From positions 1,888,501-1,952,500 of the forward strand of contig JAQPZY010001415.1 in assembly GCA_029931535.1 (NCBI GenBank): a stretch of DNA of 64,000 bases. Direction: 5' to 3'. The stretch is from Margaritifera margaritifera. Its lineage: Eukaryota > Mollusca > Bivalvia > Unionida > Margaritiferidae. Below are positions 20,990 to 33,208 of this stretch, piece after piece. The stretch's first letter is position 1. Every line of letters begins with the position of its first letter. The notes under the pieces are model-generated. The model made no database searches and was not told where the DNA came from. It saw only the letters and a program-made list of their open reading frames with translations. A program made the translations under genes and the position numbers.

Positions 20990-22345
20990 TGCTTTGTAAA
21001 GACTCTTACTGAAAGTACCGTATGGTCTGGTACTACTTAATTTATATGCTACTTATGCTATACTTTGTAAAGACTCTTACTGAAAGTACCGTATGGTCTG
21101 GTACTACTTAATTTATATGCTACTTATGCTATACTTTGTAAAGACTCTTACTGAAAGTACCATATGGTCTGGTACTACTTAATTTATATGCTACTTATGC
21201 TATACTTTGTAAAGACTCTTACTGAAAGTACCGTATGGTCTGGTACTACTTAATTTATATACTACTTATGCTATACTTTGTAAAGACTCTTACTGAAAGT
21301 ACCGTATGGTTTGGTACTACTTAATTTATATACTACTTATGCTATACTTTGTAAAGACTCTTACTGAAAGTACCGTATGGTCTGGTACTACTTAATTTAT
21401 ATCCTACTTATGCTATACTTTGTAAAGACTCTTACTGAAAGTACCGTATGGTCTGGTACTACTTAATTTATATGCTACTTATGCTATACTTTGTAAAGAC
21501 TCTTACTGAAAGTACCGTATGGTCTGGTACTACTTAATTTATATGCTACTTATGCTATACTTTGTAAAGACTCTTACTGAAAGTACCGTATGGTCTGGTA
21601 CTACTTAATTTATATACTACTTATGCTATACTTTGTAAAGACTCTTACTGAAAGTACCGTATGGTCTGGTACTACTTAATTTATATGCTACTTATGCTAT
21701 ACTTTGTAAAGACTCTTACTGAAAGTACCGTATGGTCTGGTACTACTTAATTTATATGCTACTTATGCTATACTTTGTAAAGACTCTTACTGAAAGTACC
21801 GTATGGTCTGGTACTACTTAATTTATATACTACTTATGCTATACTTTGTAAAGACTCTTACTGAAAGTACCGTATGGTCTGGTACTACTTAATTTATATG
21901 CTACTTATGCTATACTATGTAAAGACTCTTACTGAAAGTACCGTATGGTCTGGTACTACTTAATTTATATGCTACTTATGCTATACTTTGTAAAGACTCT
22001 TACTGAAAGTACCGTATGGTCTGGTACTACTTAATTTATATACTACTTATGCTATACTTTGTAAAGACTCTTACTGAAAGTACCGTATGGTCTGGTACTA
22101 CTTAATTTATATACTACTTATGCTATACTTTGTAAAGACTCTTACTGAAAGTACCGTATGGTCTGGTACTACTTAATTTATATACTACTTATGCTATACT
22201 TTGTAAAGACTCTTACTGAAAGTACCGTATGGTCTGGTACTACTTAATTTATATGCTACTTATGCTATACTTTGTAAAGACTCTTACTGAAAGTACCGTA
22301 TGGTCTGGTACTACTTAATTTATATACTACTTATGCTATACTTTG
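20990..22345. repeat. 71-bp minisatellite, ~19 copies
   Basis: Units start at 20992, 21063, 21134 and so on, with only a few variant positions (GCTACT/ACTACT, one CTATGTAAAG). Each consists of CTTTGTAAAGACTCTTACTG plus a 41-bp part homologous to the 17140..20228 unit (AAAGTACCGTATGGTCTGGT, TACTACTTAATTTATAT). Confidence 0.97.
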
Positions 22346-22369
22346 TTTCCATGGTAATAAAGAAAAATT

Positions 22370-23110
22370 TGACTGCAGAAAATCTGAAGTATAAAAAGGC
22401 ACTTCTGTGCAAATAGTTTGATATTTGTACCCAGTTTGGTTGAAATACCTTGAATGTTTTGAGATTTGTACCCAGTTTGGTTGAAATACCTTGAATGGTT
22501 TGATATTTGTACCCAGTTTGGTTGAAATACTTAGAATGGTTTGAGATTTGTACCCAGTTTGGTTGAAATACCTTGAATGGTTTGATATTTGTACCCAGTT
22601 TGGTTGAAATACCTTGAATGGTTTGAGATTTGTACCCAGTTTGGTTGAAATACTTAGAATGGTTTGAGATTTGTACCCAGTTTGGTTGAAATACATTGAA
22701 TGGTTTGATATTTGTACCCAGTTTGGTTGAAATACCTTGAATGGTTTGATATTTGTACCCAGTTTGGTTGAAATACTTAGAATGGTTTGAGATTTGTACC
22801 CAGTTTGGTTGAAATACCTTGAATGGTTTGATATTTGTACCCAGTTTGGTTGAAATACCTTGAATGGTTTGATATTTGTACCCAGTTTGGTTGAAATACT
22901 TAGAATGGTTTGAGATTTGTACCCAGTTTGGTTGAAATACATTGAATGGTTTGAAATTTGTACCCAGTTTGGTTGAAATACCTTGAATGGTTTGATATTT
23001 GTACCCAGTTTGGTTGAAATACATTGAATGGTGTGAGATTTATGCATCGGAAATGAAAATGTTTACAGACAGATAGATGGTAATAGCTTTAGCAATCTCC
23101 CCCAGTACAT
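22370..23110 (+). mobile_element. Family-5 element with internal 42-bp array (~15 copies)
   Basis: Flanks at 22370..22420 ('ctgcagaaaatctgaagt', 'aaaaaggcacttctgtgcaa') and 23037..23110 ('tatgcatcggaaatgaaaat', 'acagacagatagatgg') match 23580..23785. Between them the 42-bp unit TTTGTACCCAGTTTGGTTG + AAATACCTTGAATGG is amplified. Forty-two is a multiple of three and the unit lacks stops, which explains the 234- and 238-codon minus-strand frames. Confidence 0.85.
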
Positions 23111-23269
23111 AACAAGAATCTGGCCAGTCTGCATGTCAAGCCCACCTCTAGCTTTTGGTACACTGGTGTCATACATATCAAGATGTATCGACATACCAAG
23201 TAACATGACTCTTTGGACAAATATACTTACAAAACTGAAAACAAAAAACCTCAACACTAAAGTTAATCT

Positions 23270-23545
23270 AAGGGTGTGGACATACATATGGACTGGATGG
23301 GCATATGGACTGGATGTGCATACGGACTTGATGGGCATATGGACTGGATGAGCATACGGACTGGATGTGCATATGGACTGGATGCGCACACGGACTGGAT
23401 GTGCATACGGACTGGATGCGCATACGGACTGGATGTGCATATGGACTGGATGGGCATATGGACTGGATGGGCATACGGACTTGATGGGCATATGGACTGG
23501 ATGTGCATACGGACTTAATGGGCATATGGATTGGCAGACACAAAC
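23270..23545. repeat. 17-bp minisatellite, ~16 copies
   Basis: Unit CATATGGACTGGATGGG with A/G and G/T variants. Because 17 is not a multiple of three and no stop falls in it, open frames appear in five or more frames on both strands (60-177 codons); none is a gene. Confidence 0.95.
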
Positions 23546-23579
23546 ATGAATGCCAAAGTGATCTATATGTTGAGCTTGC

Positions 23580-23785
23580 CAAGGCTGGCTTGACAAACAC
23601 TGAATGTGGAAAATTCAAAGTATCAAAAGGCATCTATACACAACGTGTTTGACATATGTACTAAGTTTGGTTGAAATACACTGAATGGTTTTAGAGTTTT
23701 TCCCCCGGAAACGAAAATATTTATTGACAGACAGACAGACATAGTGATAGCTATATCCCCACATATTACATATTGACGGGATAAA
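23580..23785 (+). mobile_element. Family-5 element, single-unit copy
   Basis: 'aggcatctatacacaacgtg', 'gtactaagtttggttgaaatacactgaatgg', 'ccggaaacgaaaat', 'gacagacagacagacat' and 'acatattgacgggata' run in the order seen at 22370..23110, but with one copy of the segment that is amplified there. Confidence 0.7.
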
Positions 23786-24199
23786 AAATAAAATATTTAA
23801 TTATCACATTCTGAATTAACTGTCCCCATTAAATTCCATTTGTGTAGAATATAGAGAAATTTTGATGAATGATACATAAATTACTTCCTTGGCATTATTA
23901 AAACAATTTGCTCATTCACAGCATTAAGTTTTCTATTGCCTGAAACTCAGACTTGAACAAAAATGTTGGGTCCAATGCATTCTGATTTTTGATGAAGCAC
24001 TACTGTAATTGAAAACATCAAGGTAGGTAGGTAGGAAGGTATGGGCCTTAACAGCACAATCATAGCTATGTAGGGCAAGTAAGTTTAGGTATCCCCACCA
24101 TAAAAGCATAAAAAACACAGATAAAGGCAACAAGGGTAAAATCCTTACAATAGAAAGTCAATTTTTTTAATACCAAATATACTCTTTTAAAAAGTCCAT

Positions 24200-24310
24200 G
24201 ACCTTCTCAGCTGAAACATCATGACTTGTCACATCCCAGTACTAAAAGGTTGCCTCTATTAGTCACCCCTTATGACATGCAGAAAGGCGCCATGATCCTA
24301 TTCTACATCT
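24200..24310 (-). mobile_element. SINE-like conserved 3' domain
   Basis: On the minus strand it holds CATGTCATAAGGGGTGACTA followed by a lysine-like AGAGGCAACC stretch; on the plus strand, GTCACCCCTTATGACATGCA. This resembles a domain I recall from many mollusc SINE families (GTCGTAAGAGGCGACTA). No A-box/B-box head was found nearby. The following 53-bp array amplifies its end. Confidence 0.4.
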
Positions 24311-25195
24311 CTATGCCCACAGGGGGAAAACATATATAAAAACATAAATTTTATTTTACATCTCTATGCCCATAGGCGGAAAGCATATATAAAAACATAA
24401 AATTTATTCTACATCTTTATGTCCATAGGAGGAAAACATATATAAAAACATCAATTTTATTCTACATCTTTATGCCCATAGGGGGAAAACATATATAAAA
24501 ACATAAATTGTATTCTACATCTTTATACACATAGGGGGAAAACATATATATAAACATAAATTTTATTCTACATCTTTATGCCCATAGGGGGAAAACATAT
24601 ATAAAAACATAAATTTTATTCTACATCTTTATGCCCATAGGGGGAAAACATATATAAAAACATAAATTTTTATTCTACATCTTTATGTCCATAGGAGGAA
24701 AACATATATAAAAACATAAATTTTATTCTACATCTTGATGCCCATAGGGGGAAAACATATATAAAAACATAAATTTTATTCTACATCTTTATGCCCATAG
24801 GAGGAAAACATATATAAAAACATAAATTTTATTCTACATCTCTATGCCCACAGGGGGAAAACATATATAAAAACATAAATTTTATTCTACATCTTTATGC
24901 CCACAGGGGGAAAACATATATAAAAACATAAATTTTTATTCTACATCTCTATGCCCATAGGAGGAAAACATATATAAAAACATAAATTTTATTCTACATC
25001 TTTATGCCCACAGCTTGAAAACATATATAAAAACATAAATTTTATTCTACATCTTTATGCCCACAGGGGGAAAACATATATAAAAACATAAATTTTATTC
25101 TACATCTTTATGCCCATAGGGGGAAAACATATATAAAAACAAATTTTTATTCTACATCTTTATGCTCATAGGGGGAAAGCATATATAAAAACATA
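24280..25195. repeat. 53-bp minisatellite, ~17 copies
   Basis: Unit TTCTACATCTTTATGCCCAT + AGGGGGAAAACATATATAAA + AACATAAATTTTA. The first part is the end of the SINE-like segment at 24200..24310, so the array began as a duplication across that element's edge. Homogeneous, with CTCTATGCCCACAG variants. Confidence 0.93.
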
Positions 25196-25439
25196 AATCC
25201 TTTACAAATCAATTCATTTTCTTTACAATGGTTTCTAGAAAGCATCTTGGTACACCGAGTGGTTAAACTGCCTTCTTGATTTTTTTTTCATATGACAAAA
25301 TTCCCCTTTAGATTACCTCATCTTTTATGGAAAGAGCCCATCCCCATCCCTTGCCTCATCAATCTTTCTTCTTAAGGCTTCCTGTACTCTCCCAATAATT
25401 ATATCATTATTGAATAATAATGTCTGATTTGAATTTCTC

Positions 25440-26112
25440 TAATACTGTACATTGTTAACAACTCTACATTGATAAATAATACTGTACATTGTTAACAACT
25501 CTGCATTGTTAAATAATACTGTATACTGTTAACAACTCTGCATTACTAAATAATACTATACACTGTTAACAACTCTGCAGTGCTAAATAATACTGTATAC
25601 TGTTAACAACTCTGCATTGCTAAATAATACTGTACACTGCTACCAACTCTGCATTGCTAAATAATACTGTACATTATTAACAAATCTGCATTGCTAAATA
25701 ATACTGTACACTGTTAACTCTGCAGTGCTAAATAATACTGTATACTGTTAACAACTCTGCAGTGCTAAATACTGTACATTAACAACTCAGCACTGCTAAA
25801 TAATACTGTACATTGTTAACAACTCTGCAGTGCTAAATACTGTATATTGTTAACAACTCTGCAGTGCTAAATAATACTGTACATTGTTAACAACTCTGCA
25901 TTGCTAAATAATATTGTACATTGTTAGCATACTATACATTGTTAACAACTCTACATTGCTAAATAATACTAAACATTGTTAGCAACTCTGCATTGCTAAA
26001 TAATACTGTACATTGTTAGCAACTCTGCATTGCTAAATAATACTGTACATTGTTAGCAACTCTGCACTGCTAAATAATACTGTACATTGTTAGCAACTCT
26101 GCATTGCTAAAT
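25440..26112. repeat. 37-bp minisatellite, ~18 copies
   Basis: Unit TAAATAATACTGTACATTGT + TAACAACTCTGCATTGC. Several units are shortened by 4-10 bases near 25720 and 25770. The last ones carry GTTAGCAACT, a separate subfamily. Confidence 0.93.
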
Positions 26113-27094
26113 TTTCATACATTTTGGATTTCTAAACAACTTTTGTGTGTTTAAGTTTTGCAATTTTGCAAGTTTGCAATTCTTATTTCATTCAATTGTT
26201 CGAGGTTAAACTTTCACGGATTGTGTAATTTGTCTCTGGACCTACTCTTGAACTTAATATTATTATTTATCTAGATAAAAGTTTACCCCCTGAAATTTCT
26301 CATCTGAAAAGAGTTACAAGAGGTCAAAGTGGACCTGTTATCGCTCACTCGAGTAACTGATATAAGTATGCTTGTGAAAGCAAATTCATACATGTAGGAA
26401 AATGTGGAATGGAAAGTTAAGATTCCACATTGTCTATTAGGCGAAAAGAATAATATACACATTTCCGATTTTAGGCTAAAAAATATTTAAAAAAATGGGT
26501 TGGTTGGTTGGAATAAGATTTCTTTTCTCTTCATTTTTCCCTCTTCATTTACCAAAAGTGAACCAAGGTTGCATTGCCTAATTTTATTCCTTTGAAAATA
26601 GATAGTCATTACTACTCAACAACACAATGTTACACAATAGTTAGATATGCATTCTCTATACAATTACTTAAAATAATTTGCATCTGATATAACTTTATTT
26701 AAATTTGAAACGACCACAATTAGCAAACAGAAAGCAACGATAGTCATTATCAAATCATGCTTTCTAGTCTATGTCCAGTAGGTAAAAAAAATATTGGCAG
26801 ATATAGTAAGTAGCTTCACGAGTTCAATGTCTAATAATGTTACCTATGAATGAAATGAAATGCAAACTTGTCACAACATTCAAAATCTCTGTAATCTGTT
26901 TGTTGTTGGGCTTTTTTTCTCTTCGTATTTGTATGCATGGACAATATCTAGGGTCAACTTAAGGAAAACTGGAGGGTCTGGATATTTGGACTAATGATAC
27001 AAATTAAATCTGGAAGTGTTTCAGGAGAAAGGCTAATTGGGTTATTGTTTCTGGTTTTCTTTAAAAAGTACAAAACATAAATTTAAAATAATTT
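26113..27094. other. AT-rich intron with a family-2 fragment
   Basis: AAGAGGTCAAAGTGGACCTG and CGCTCACTCGAG at 26320..26360 match the 5' end of family 2 (compare 62390), palindrome decayed. Beyond about 26450 nothing is recognisable. Confidence 0.45.
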
Positions 27095-28720
27095 GTGATT
27101 AATGGCATTTGATACCGTATATACTCGCTTATAAGTCGACGTTTTTTTACTTAAAATTCGATTCATGCAGAGTAGGGGTCCTCTTAAAAGGGCGACATTA
27201 AAAAAAATATAAATCTTGGGGTAATGTTGAAAACTCTAGATGTTTGCAGTATATAAAAATACTGTCAATTCATATATTTTTATGTTTTCATGCCACTATT
27301 CCTATGCAGTAATACATATATGGTATGCACTGTGTTTATCCGTTTCATGACGGTATTCATTACACAATATATGTATCTACAGTTATTTGGATTTTAATAA
27401 TTTGAAAATATTACCGGTAAATTAAATACTACCTACTGCAAAATGAAATGTCCATCAAATGTTTACCGTGGGTGTTTACTAGTAACTATATTGCCTCATT
27501 TTCGTGCCAGTCGAAAAGCCTGTACTTGTATTATTATTTGTGTTTTGCTGTATAAAGACTGTGCTTGATGCAATAAAAGATTTGATTTAATTTGTATTTT
27601 CCTTTTCCACAAGTCCGATTTAATTCCCAAGTGATATTTCCCAAGTTATCTGGCTGTGCACGTGGGCCAAAAAGCCTTTGGCTTGTAAAGGGACTCACTT
27701 TGTTTTCAAGTTGACAATCCTTTTGATCGAGCCGCGAATCTATACTTGTTCAGTGCCAAGTAGAGTTCCACAACTTCCTGTTCATATACTTTGACCTTAA
27801 TCCCTTTGCTTGTAAAGGCACCACACTCTTTGTTTTCCCACGTGACAACCCTTTGATCAAGCTGCGAGTTTGATACTTGTTCAGTGCCAAGTAACAGAGG
27901 GTGGTTATTGGAACTCCCTTTGATCTTGCCGCACAATTGACATGTGTTCAGTTGCAGCCTTTAATACATTTCTGACTTTATGATCAAAGTGTTACTCACA
28001 GAGCCCAAGCTCAGTCTCTGCATAAGCACCCGCATATGACAGTAAAGCAGAGGAATCGGAGTCGGACGAGATTTACGATGACTAGACGACAACGATTTAC
28101 AATGACTAGACGACGATGTAGGATTTCAGAACTTTATCAGACAATGAGGATTAATTCTTGGAATTTGTACCAGATGACATCAGATAGTGACATTTATAGG
28201 ATACCGTGAATCACAAAAAAGTAGAGTTAACTTTCATTGTTTATTTGTACGATGTGTGGAATTAACATATTACAGGATATTGTGAATCGGATCATTCTGA
28301 ACTTCTATTTTTATACCGGTATGTGACCTATAATTGAATTCGTGGATTTATCATATAAATGGATTTAAAATGTCAAGCATTATGGATTTCAATGGACTTT
28401 ATTACACAAAGATGGACAAATTGTAAGTTGTCAATTTATTTGAGACATATTTCACTCAATAATATGATTGTATTTTACACTGGTTTTGTCTTTATTTTTC
28501 TTATCTATCTATCCAGTTTGGCTTGTTTATATTTCCAAAGTGCATTTCTGACTCACTAAGAAGTCACCCCTTCAGATGGATCTGACTTGCAAATTACACC
28601 CCGACTTATAGGAGGGTCAAAGAGAAATACACTTTTTGCATCCCTAAAAAGGGGGGGGGGGGTCGACTTATAGTCGAGTCGACTTATAATCGAGTATATA
28701 TGGTCTATTAAATGCCATAA
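27095..28720. mobile_element. DNA-transposon remnant with ~40-bp terminal inverted repeats
   Basis: Left end ATGGCATTTGATACCGTATA, TACTCGCTTATAAGTCGAC (27101..27140) is mirrored at 28678..28720 (ATATACTCGATTATAAGTCG and ATGGCATTTA in reverse). A second GTCGACTTATAGTCGA and a 12-base G run precede the right end. Inside, 27675..27960 is a ~120-bp segment duplicated in tandem. The minus-strand frame at 27706..27936 (QLDQRVVTWENKECGAFTSK) weakly recalls a CENP-B-type HTH of pogo-like transposases. Family not certain. Confidence 0.6.
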
Positions 28721-29169
28721 AATGATGTATATAGATGTAATAACATAAAAACAACAAATATTACTGACATTTTAATATGGCAATACCATTTTTAGGTATT
28801 TAATGGCTTTGGTGTCTTGCCAAAGGACACAATACAGAAAATTCATTCCAAAGATTGCATACACTTGATTGTTTTTCAAGCTACCATAAGTTTCTCCATC
28901 TACTTAAATGTTACTTGTTATATTTCTATTTTATATTTTTCTTCAGCTTCAAATTACAGACAATTCAATTTAATCCCTAAGGTGTATTATTTTACTAATT
29001 TTAATAACTTCCTTTATTGAAATCTTTGAAATCTGTATTCTAAAATTATTTTGTAAAATCCATTCAAATTTTTATGCAAATGGGAGAATTCAGCATAAAA
29101 CCAATTCTGTTATCCTCAAAAGTCCTATCATAGGTTATTTTCCTTGCTTTAACAGACAACTTGGCAAGT
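28721..29169. other. Intron sequence without recognised feature
   Basis: AT-rich. The plus-strand frame at 28817..29020 has no recognisable domain. Confidence 0.5.
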
Positions 29170-29795
29170 ACCATATGTTCTATTTTTATTAACGGTGACC
29201 ATATTTGATGACAGGTCTGCATCATTTGTGTAAAATTAAAAGCCCTCTATGCAAGGATGCATTGTTAAATATGGTCAACTTCTGTTCAGCAGTTTTTGAT
29301 AAGTCGTTTAAAGTTTTTTATATTTTTAATAACAGCAACTGTATTTGATGGCAAATGAGCATCATTTTAAAAAGAGTTTCATACCTGGATGCATTTTCAA
29401 ATATGACCAAATTCTGTGTAGTGGTTCTTGAGAAAAAAGTCATTGAAAGTTTTTATATTTTTAGTAATGGTTGCCATATCTGATGGCAGATTGGCATCAT
29501 TTTAACAAATCTGTAAGAGTTTCATGTCAGGATGTTTCCTGTCAAATTTGGTCACATTCTGTTGAATGGTTCTTGAGAAAAAGTTCTTTAAAGGTTTATC
29601 TCTTTTTAAAAAGGGCAGCCATACTTGATGGAGGATTAGCATCGTTTTATCAAATTTGCAAGAATTTTAAGTCTGGATGCTTTCTGTCAAATATGGTTTG
29701 AGCGATTTTCTGAAAATGTAAATAGCAAATGTGATTGAATGATGGGTGAGGGACCTTACCAAAAGCTCACTTGGACTTATGACCATGTGAGCTGA
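29170..29795 (+). mobile_element. Family-2 Helitron-like element, 5'-truncated with 3' hairpin
   Basis: Four core units with 'ccatatttgatgg', 'gcatcattt' and 'ggatgctttctgtcaaat', then a 3' hairpin at about 29763..29792: AGCTCACTTGG ... CCATGTGAGCT with GACTTATGA between. The terminal AGCTC...GAGCT architecture is shared with family 1. Confidence 0.65.
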
Positions 29796-29938
29796 AATAG
29801 ATGACATTATGCTTTTATACCATAATATAATGTTCCTAGCAAATAGAAAGTTGGGGAACAATTAAGTATCTCTGGAAATGCATATATTTTGCTATATGAA
29901 TATGGATATATGGAATTTAGTTAAGAGGCAAAAGTTAC

Positions 29939-30061
29939 CTGCTCCTTTTGAAATCTGGTGCAATAACTCTTCTATTTCACATTTCAGTAACTGCCATCCA
30001 TCATATGTCACAACCCATCTTATCACTGGACTTTCAAGGTCATCAGATGTGCCCCTGCGTA
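29939..30061 (-). CDS. NUP188: NUP188 exon 8 of this window
   Basis: 123 nt, phase 1 in and phase 1 out; acceptor GCATTTCTGTAG, donor CAG/GTAACT. After an acidic loop it encodes VIRWVVTYDGWQLLKCEIEE and LLHQISKGA. Vertebrate NUP188 has LVRWEYSYSSWTLFTCEIEM then LLHVVS at this place, so RW, W, CEIE and LLH are conserved. In human NUP188 this follows the small SH3-like insertion of the N-terminal domain (recalled). One of the strongest single-exon matches here. Confidence 0.95.
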
Positions 30062-30099
30062 CTACAGAAATGCAGGTATACTTGTACACACATGCAATA

Positions 30100-30939
30100 T
30101 TGTAAAATGTAAATAAAACAAAAAGAGCATATCTGAGTGTTTTGAGTTTATATCAGAAAATATTTCCAAAATAAGCAGAAACTCTGTATTGCTACAAGTG
30201 AAAGATTTTCTTATGTTATTCAAAAACATAGATTTTCTTTTTATTATATATATGCTTAAAAACATCGATTTCATACTCTGTCGCAATGTGGTTATCACTA
30301 TAAATAAGAAAACTGTATTAATACATCGATAAAAAAAAGTTCCAAAATGTTATAAAAAAAGGTTAGGACAATAACTTTTAACAAACTTCTCTTTTGTTCA
30401 ATTATTAATTATTTTTAGACAAAAACTGCAGCAAATATTTTCCTTTCTCAGCACAGCTCTTACTCTGATACCATGAACATTGTTGTTGTGGAGGTATCAT
30501 CATATACCATATAAGGGCATACAGTATGTAACATCTCCAAACAAAAGATTTTAATGGCTATGAGTTTACCTGTTATTGTTTTGCATATTCATTTTGTTAT
30601 TTCTACATTCAAACATGAAATATGTGTTTTTGACAAGCTGGCGGTCAAGTCTGGTAAGAGATACTTTGCCTAAATTTTGACAATCACTTAATTTCAGTTT
30701 GCAACCAAGTCTCACCCATACCTTATTTGTCCATTGTTTTCAATCATAGATGACAGTGTGATGGGTGTTCAAATCACACAATAACCAAGTTTTAGTATTT
30801 TACTTAACTGAGATTTTGGCCATAAAGATTTTATCATTTGAAGTGTATCTTATATTTGGACACTGAAGGAATATCAAATAGACACAGGTCATGATAAGTC
30901 TAGTCAGTGACAATTTGCATGATTCATGTGTAAAATTAA
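30100..30939. other. Intron sequence without recognised feature
   Basis: AT-rich sequence upstream, in gene sense, of the exon at 29939..30061. I see no repeats, exons or transposon motifs in it. Confidence 0.5.
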
Positions 30940-32080
30940 CTTGGTGCATCACAAATGTCCCACTCTGCTAGAAAACCAAAGCTTGGTGAAGATGGGCATT
31001 CAGGAGCTATAAATCTTCCAAAATAATGATGTGGAATGCAGAAAATTAAACTCAACATAAAGGTGCATGATAACTTTGGCTGAAATGCAATATAGTAAAA
31101 TTATGCTGCAGAAAGCAAAGTCAGGAGGATGGGCTATCAGGGGCCATAACTCTTCCAAATGATAATGTCAAACACTTGAAATTAAACTCGTTGAAGATCT
31201 CATCAATATCAATCTGCATGTCAAATTTGGTTGAAATGCAACAAAGCTTAGTAAAGTAATGCTGCGGACCAAGTCAGGGGGACGGACAATCTGGGGCCAT
31301 AACTTCTGTAAATGATGTTGTGGAATGCTAGAAATCAAGCTCACTCAAAGAGTCATCAATCTGAAGCCAGATGCCAAATCCGAATTTTGGTGGAGCTGTT
31401 TTGTGAAACCAATGCCAGGAGGTTGAGCAATGGGGGGAGGTCATAACTCTTAGAAACGATACTAAACCCATAAAGGGCACATGCAAGTTTCATGCCAAAC
31501 TGCATCAGAATATTTTGAATGGTTTGTTTAGTTATGCCAGTTACAATCAACATCCCATGTGAAGATATGGAAGTTAACTGTCAAGGGTCATAACTCTATC
31601 CAAAATGGAGTTGCTGAGACAAAGCAAACAATACATGTAGGTCTTGAGACAATGCATATACAAAATTGCATCAGATACGTCAAATGGTTCATGGTCTATG
31701 CTGGTTACAAGGTTCTGCTGTAGTGGAGATTTAATACTGATGGGAAAAGGGGAATAACTCAGTCAAAATTGGACCTGAAAGACAAAAGCTTTAAAAGGCA
31801 CACCGACATGTAAGAGACAATTCACCTACCAAATGGCATCTATTTATGTGTAAAGGTTTGCAGAGGTATACTGGTTACAATCAACATACTATGTGAATAT
31901 ATGAAGAACTATATCCACAATGGAATTGACAAGACAAAATCAATAAAAGGCATAGCTACGTCTTTGAGACAATGTTCACGTCAAATTGCATCAGAATATG
32001 TTGAATGATTCCTGACCTGTGCTTGTTACAAAGATCTACTGTAGTGCCCAAAGTCAACTAGGTCTGATTTCCAAAACTCT
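30940..32080 (+). mobile_element. Family-3 dispersed repeat, about 7 diverged units of ~135-145 bp
   Basis: Units contain GGGGCCATAACTCTTCC-like, AAATTAAACTC, 'catcaatatcaatctgcatg', 'tcaaatttggttgaaatgca' and 'accaagtcagggggacgg'. Later units (31560..32060) form a subtype with 'gacaaagcaa', 'aggcac' and 'gagacaat'. Non-coding; probably another Helitron-like core. Confidence 0.6.
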
Positions 32081-32089
32081 TTGATAAAA

Positions 32090-33105
32090 GTGTGGACATG
32101 TTTGTGGTCAGATCTGCACCAATTTCATTTGAAACCAAACAAATATTGCAAAAAGTGTTTTAGTGAAAACCTAATGTCAATGCCACCATTCATGCAACAG
32201 GTGTAGTGAATATAAAATGAGAACATTTTGACGTGAAAATCTTGTGTCAATACAACCATCCTTTCAAAAGAGGTAGTGACAACAAGATTTTCAAGGTGTC
32301 CACCATTGATCAGTAACATTTGTTGTTGGGACCAACGACACATCACAATAAGTGCTTCAATGAAAACCCAATGTCTATAGGACCACTTTTTCAAAAAAAG
32401 CAGCTATATGAAGATTTTCAATATGGCCACTATAGTGGTCATACTGTTGGCCTGACGGAAACCATTTTCATTTAGAACCATCTACATATCGTAAGAAGTT
32501 TTTTTAGTGAAAACCCCATGTCACTATGACTATCAATTCTGTGGAAGTTGCAAAAACAAGATTTAAAAGATGGCCACCATGGACATGAAATTGAAAGTCT
32601 GATTAGCACCATTGTCATTTAGAACCAACTAGACATTATAAAAAGTCTTATTGGATGTTCGAAGGGCAGCTTTTTCATTTAGGACCAACAAGACAGCATA
32701 ATAAATCTTTTACCTGAAACCTCATGTCAACATCTGTTCAGGAGGAATAGCATTAGCAAGATTTTCAAGATGGCCACTGTGGCAACCATACTGGATGTCA
32801 GATTGGTACCATTTTCATTTAGGACCAACTATGCATAATACTAGATAAAAAGTCTTTGGGTGAAAACCCCATGTCAATATGACCATACATTCAGGAAGAA
32901 TAGCATTAGGATTTGGATGTGTGCATCAAGTTTCAAGGCAATCATCCAAGTAGTTTAAGAGGAATGGCAATAATAAAGTTGTGCAAACAGACAGATGATG
33001 GATGAACAACAGACAGACAATGGACAGATGATAGACAGGTGACAGACAGATGATGAACAACAAGCCATCACGTAAGCTCTTGTGGTCAATGACCAATACA
33101 GATAA
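32090..33105 (+). mobile_element. Family-1 Helitron-like element, copy 3 (head missing)
   Basis: Seven diverged core units with ACCATTTTCATTTAGAACCA-type landmarks, then the tail ('gtgtgcatcaagtttcaaggcaatcatccaagtag') and a decayed 3' hairpin near 33075 (AGCTCTTGTGGTC AAT GACCA). It ends about 100 bp before copy 4. Confidence 0.65.
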
Positions 33106-33208
33106 ATATGAATGAAATATAAAAATATATCCTAACCAAGTGCAAATTAATTTCCCAAAAAGACAAAGAAAGTACAGTCTGTCTTAAGCAGCTAGCCATG
33201 AGATATGA

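Noticed and set aside
17140..22345. CRISPR-like array (regular repeats)
   Set aside because: No unique spacers: the whole unit repeats head to tail, inside a eukaryotic intron.
22320..23047. Two overlapping minus-strand frames of 234 and 238 codons
   Set aside because: Both translate the 42-bp array (a multiple of three without stops) in different frames; a real gene would not be open in two frames with equal repeats.
23063..23633. Many frames (60-177 codons) on both strands
   Set aside because: By-products of a 17-bp repeat lacking stop codons.
27706..27936. Confident pogo-like transposase gene
   Set aside because: Only a weak motif resemblance, and acidic coding-like sequence on the opposite strand at 28040..28110 conflicts with it; kept as a remark in the TIR-element entry.
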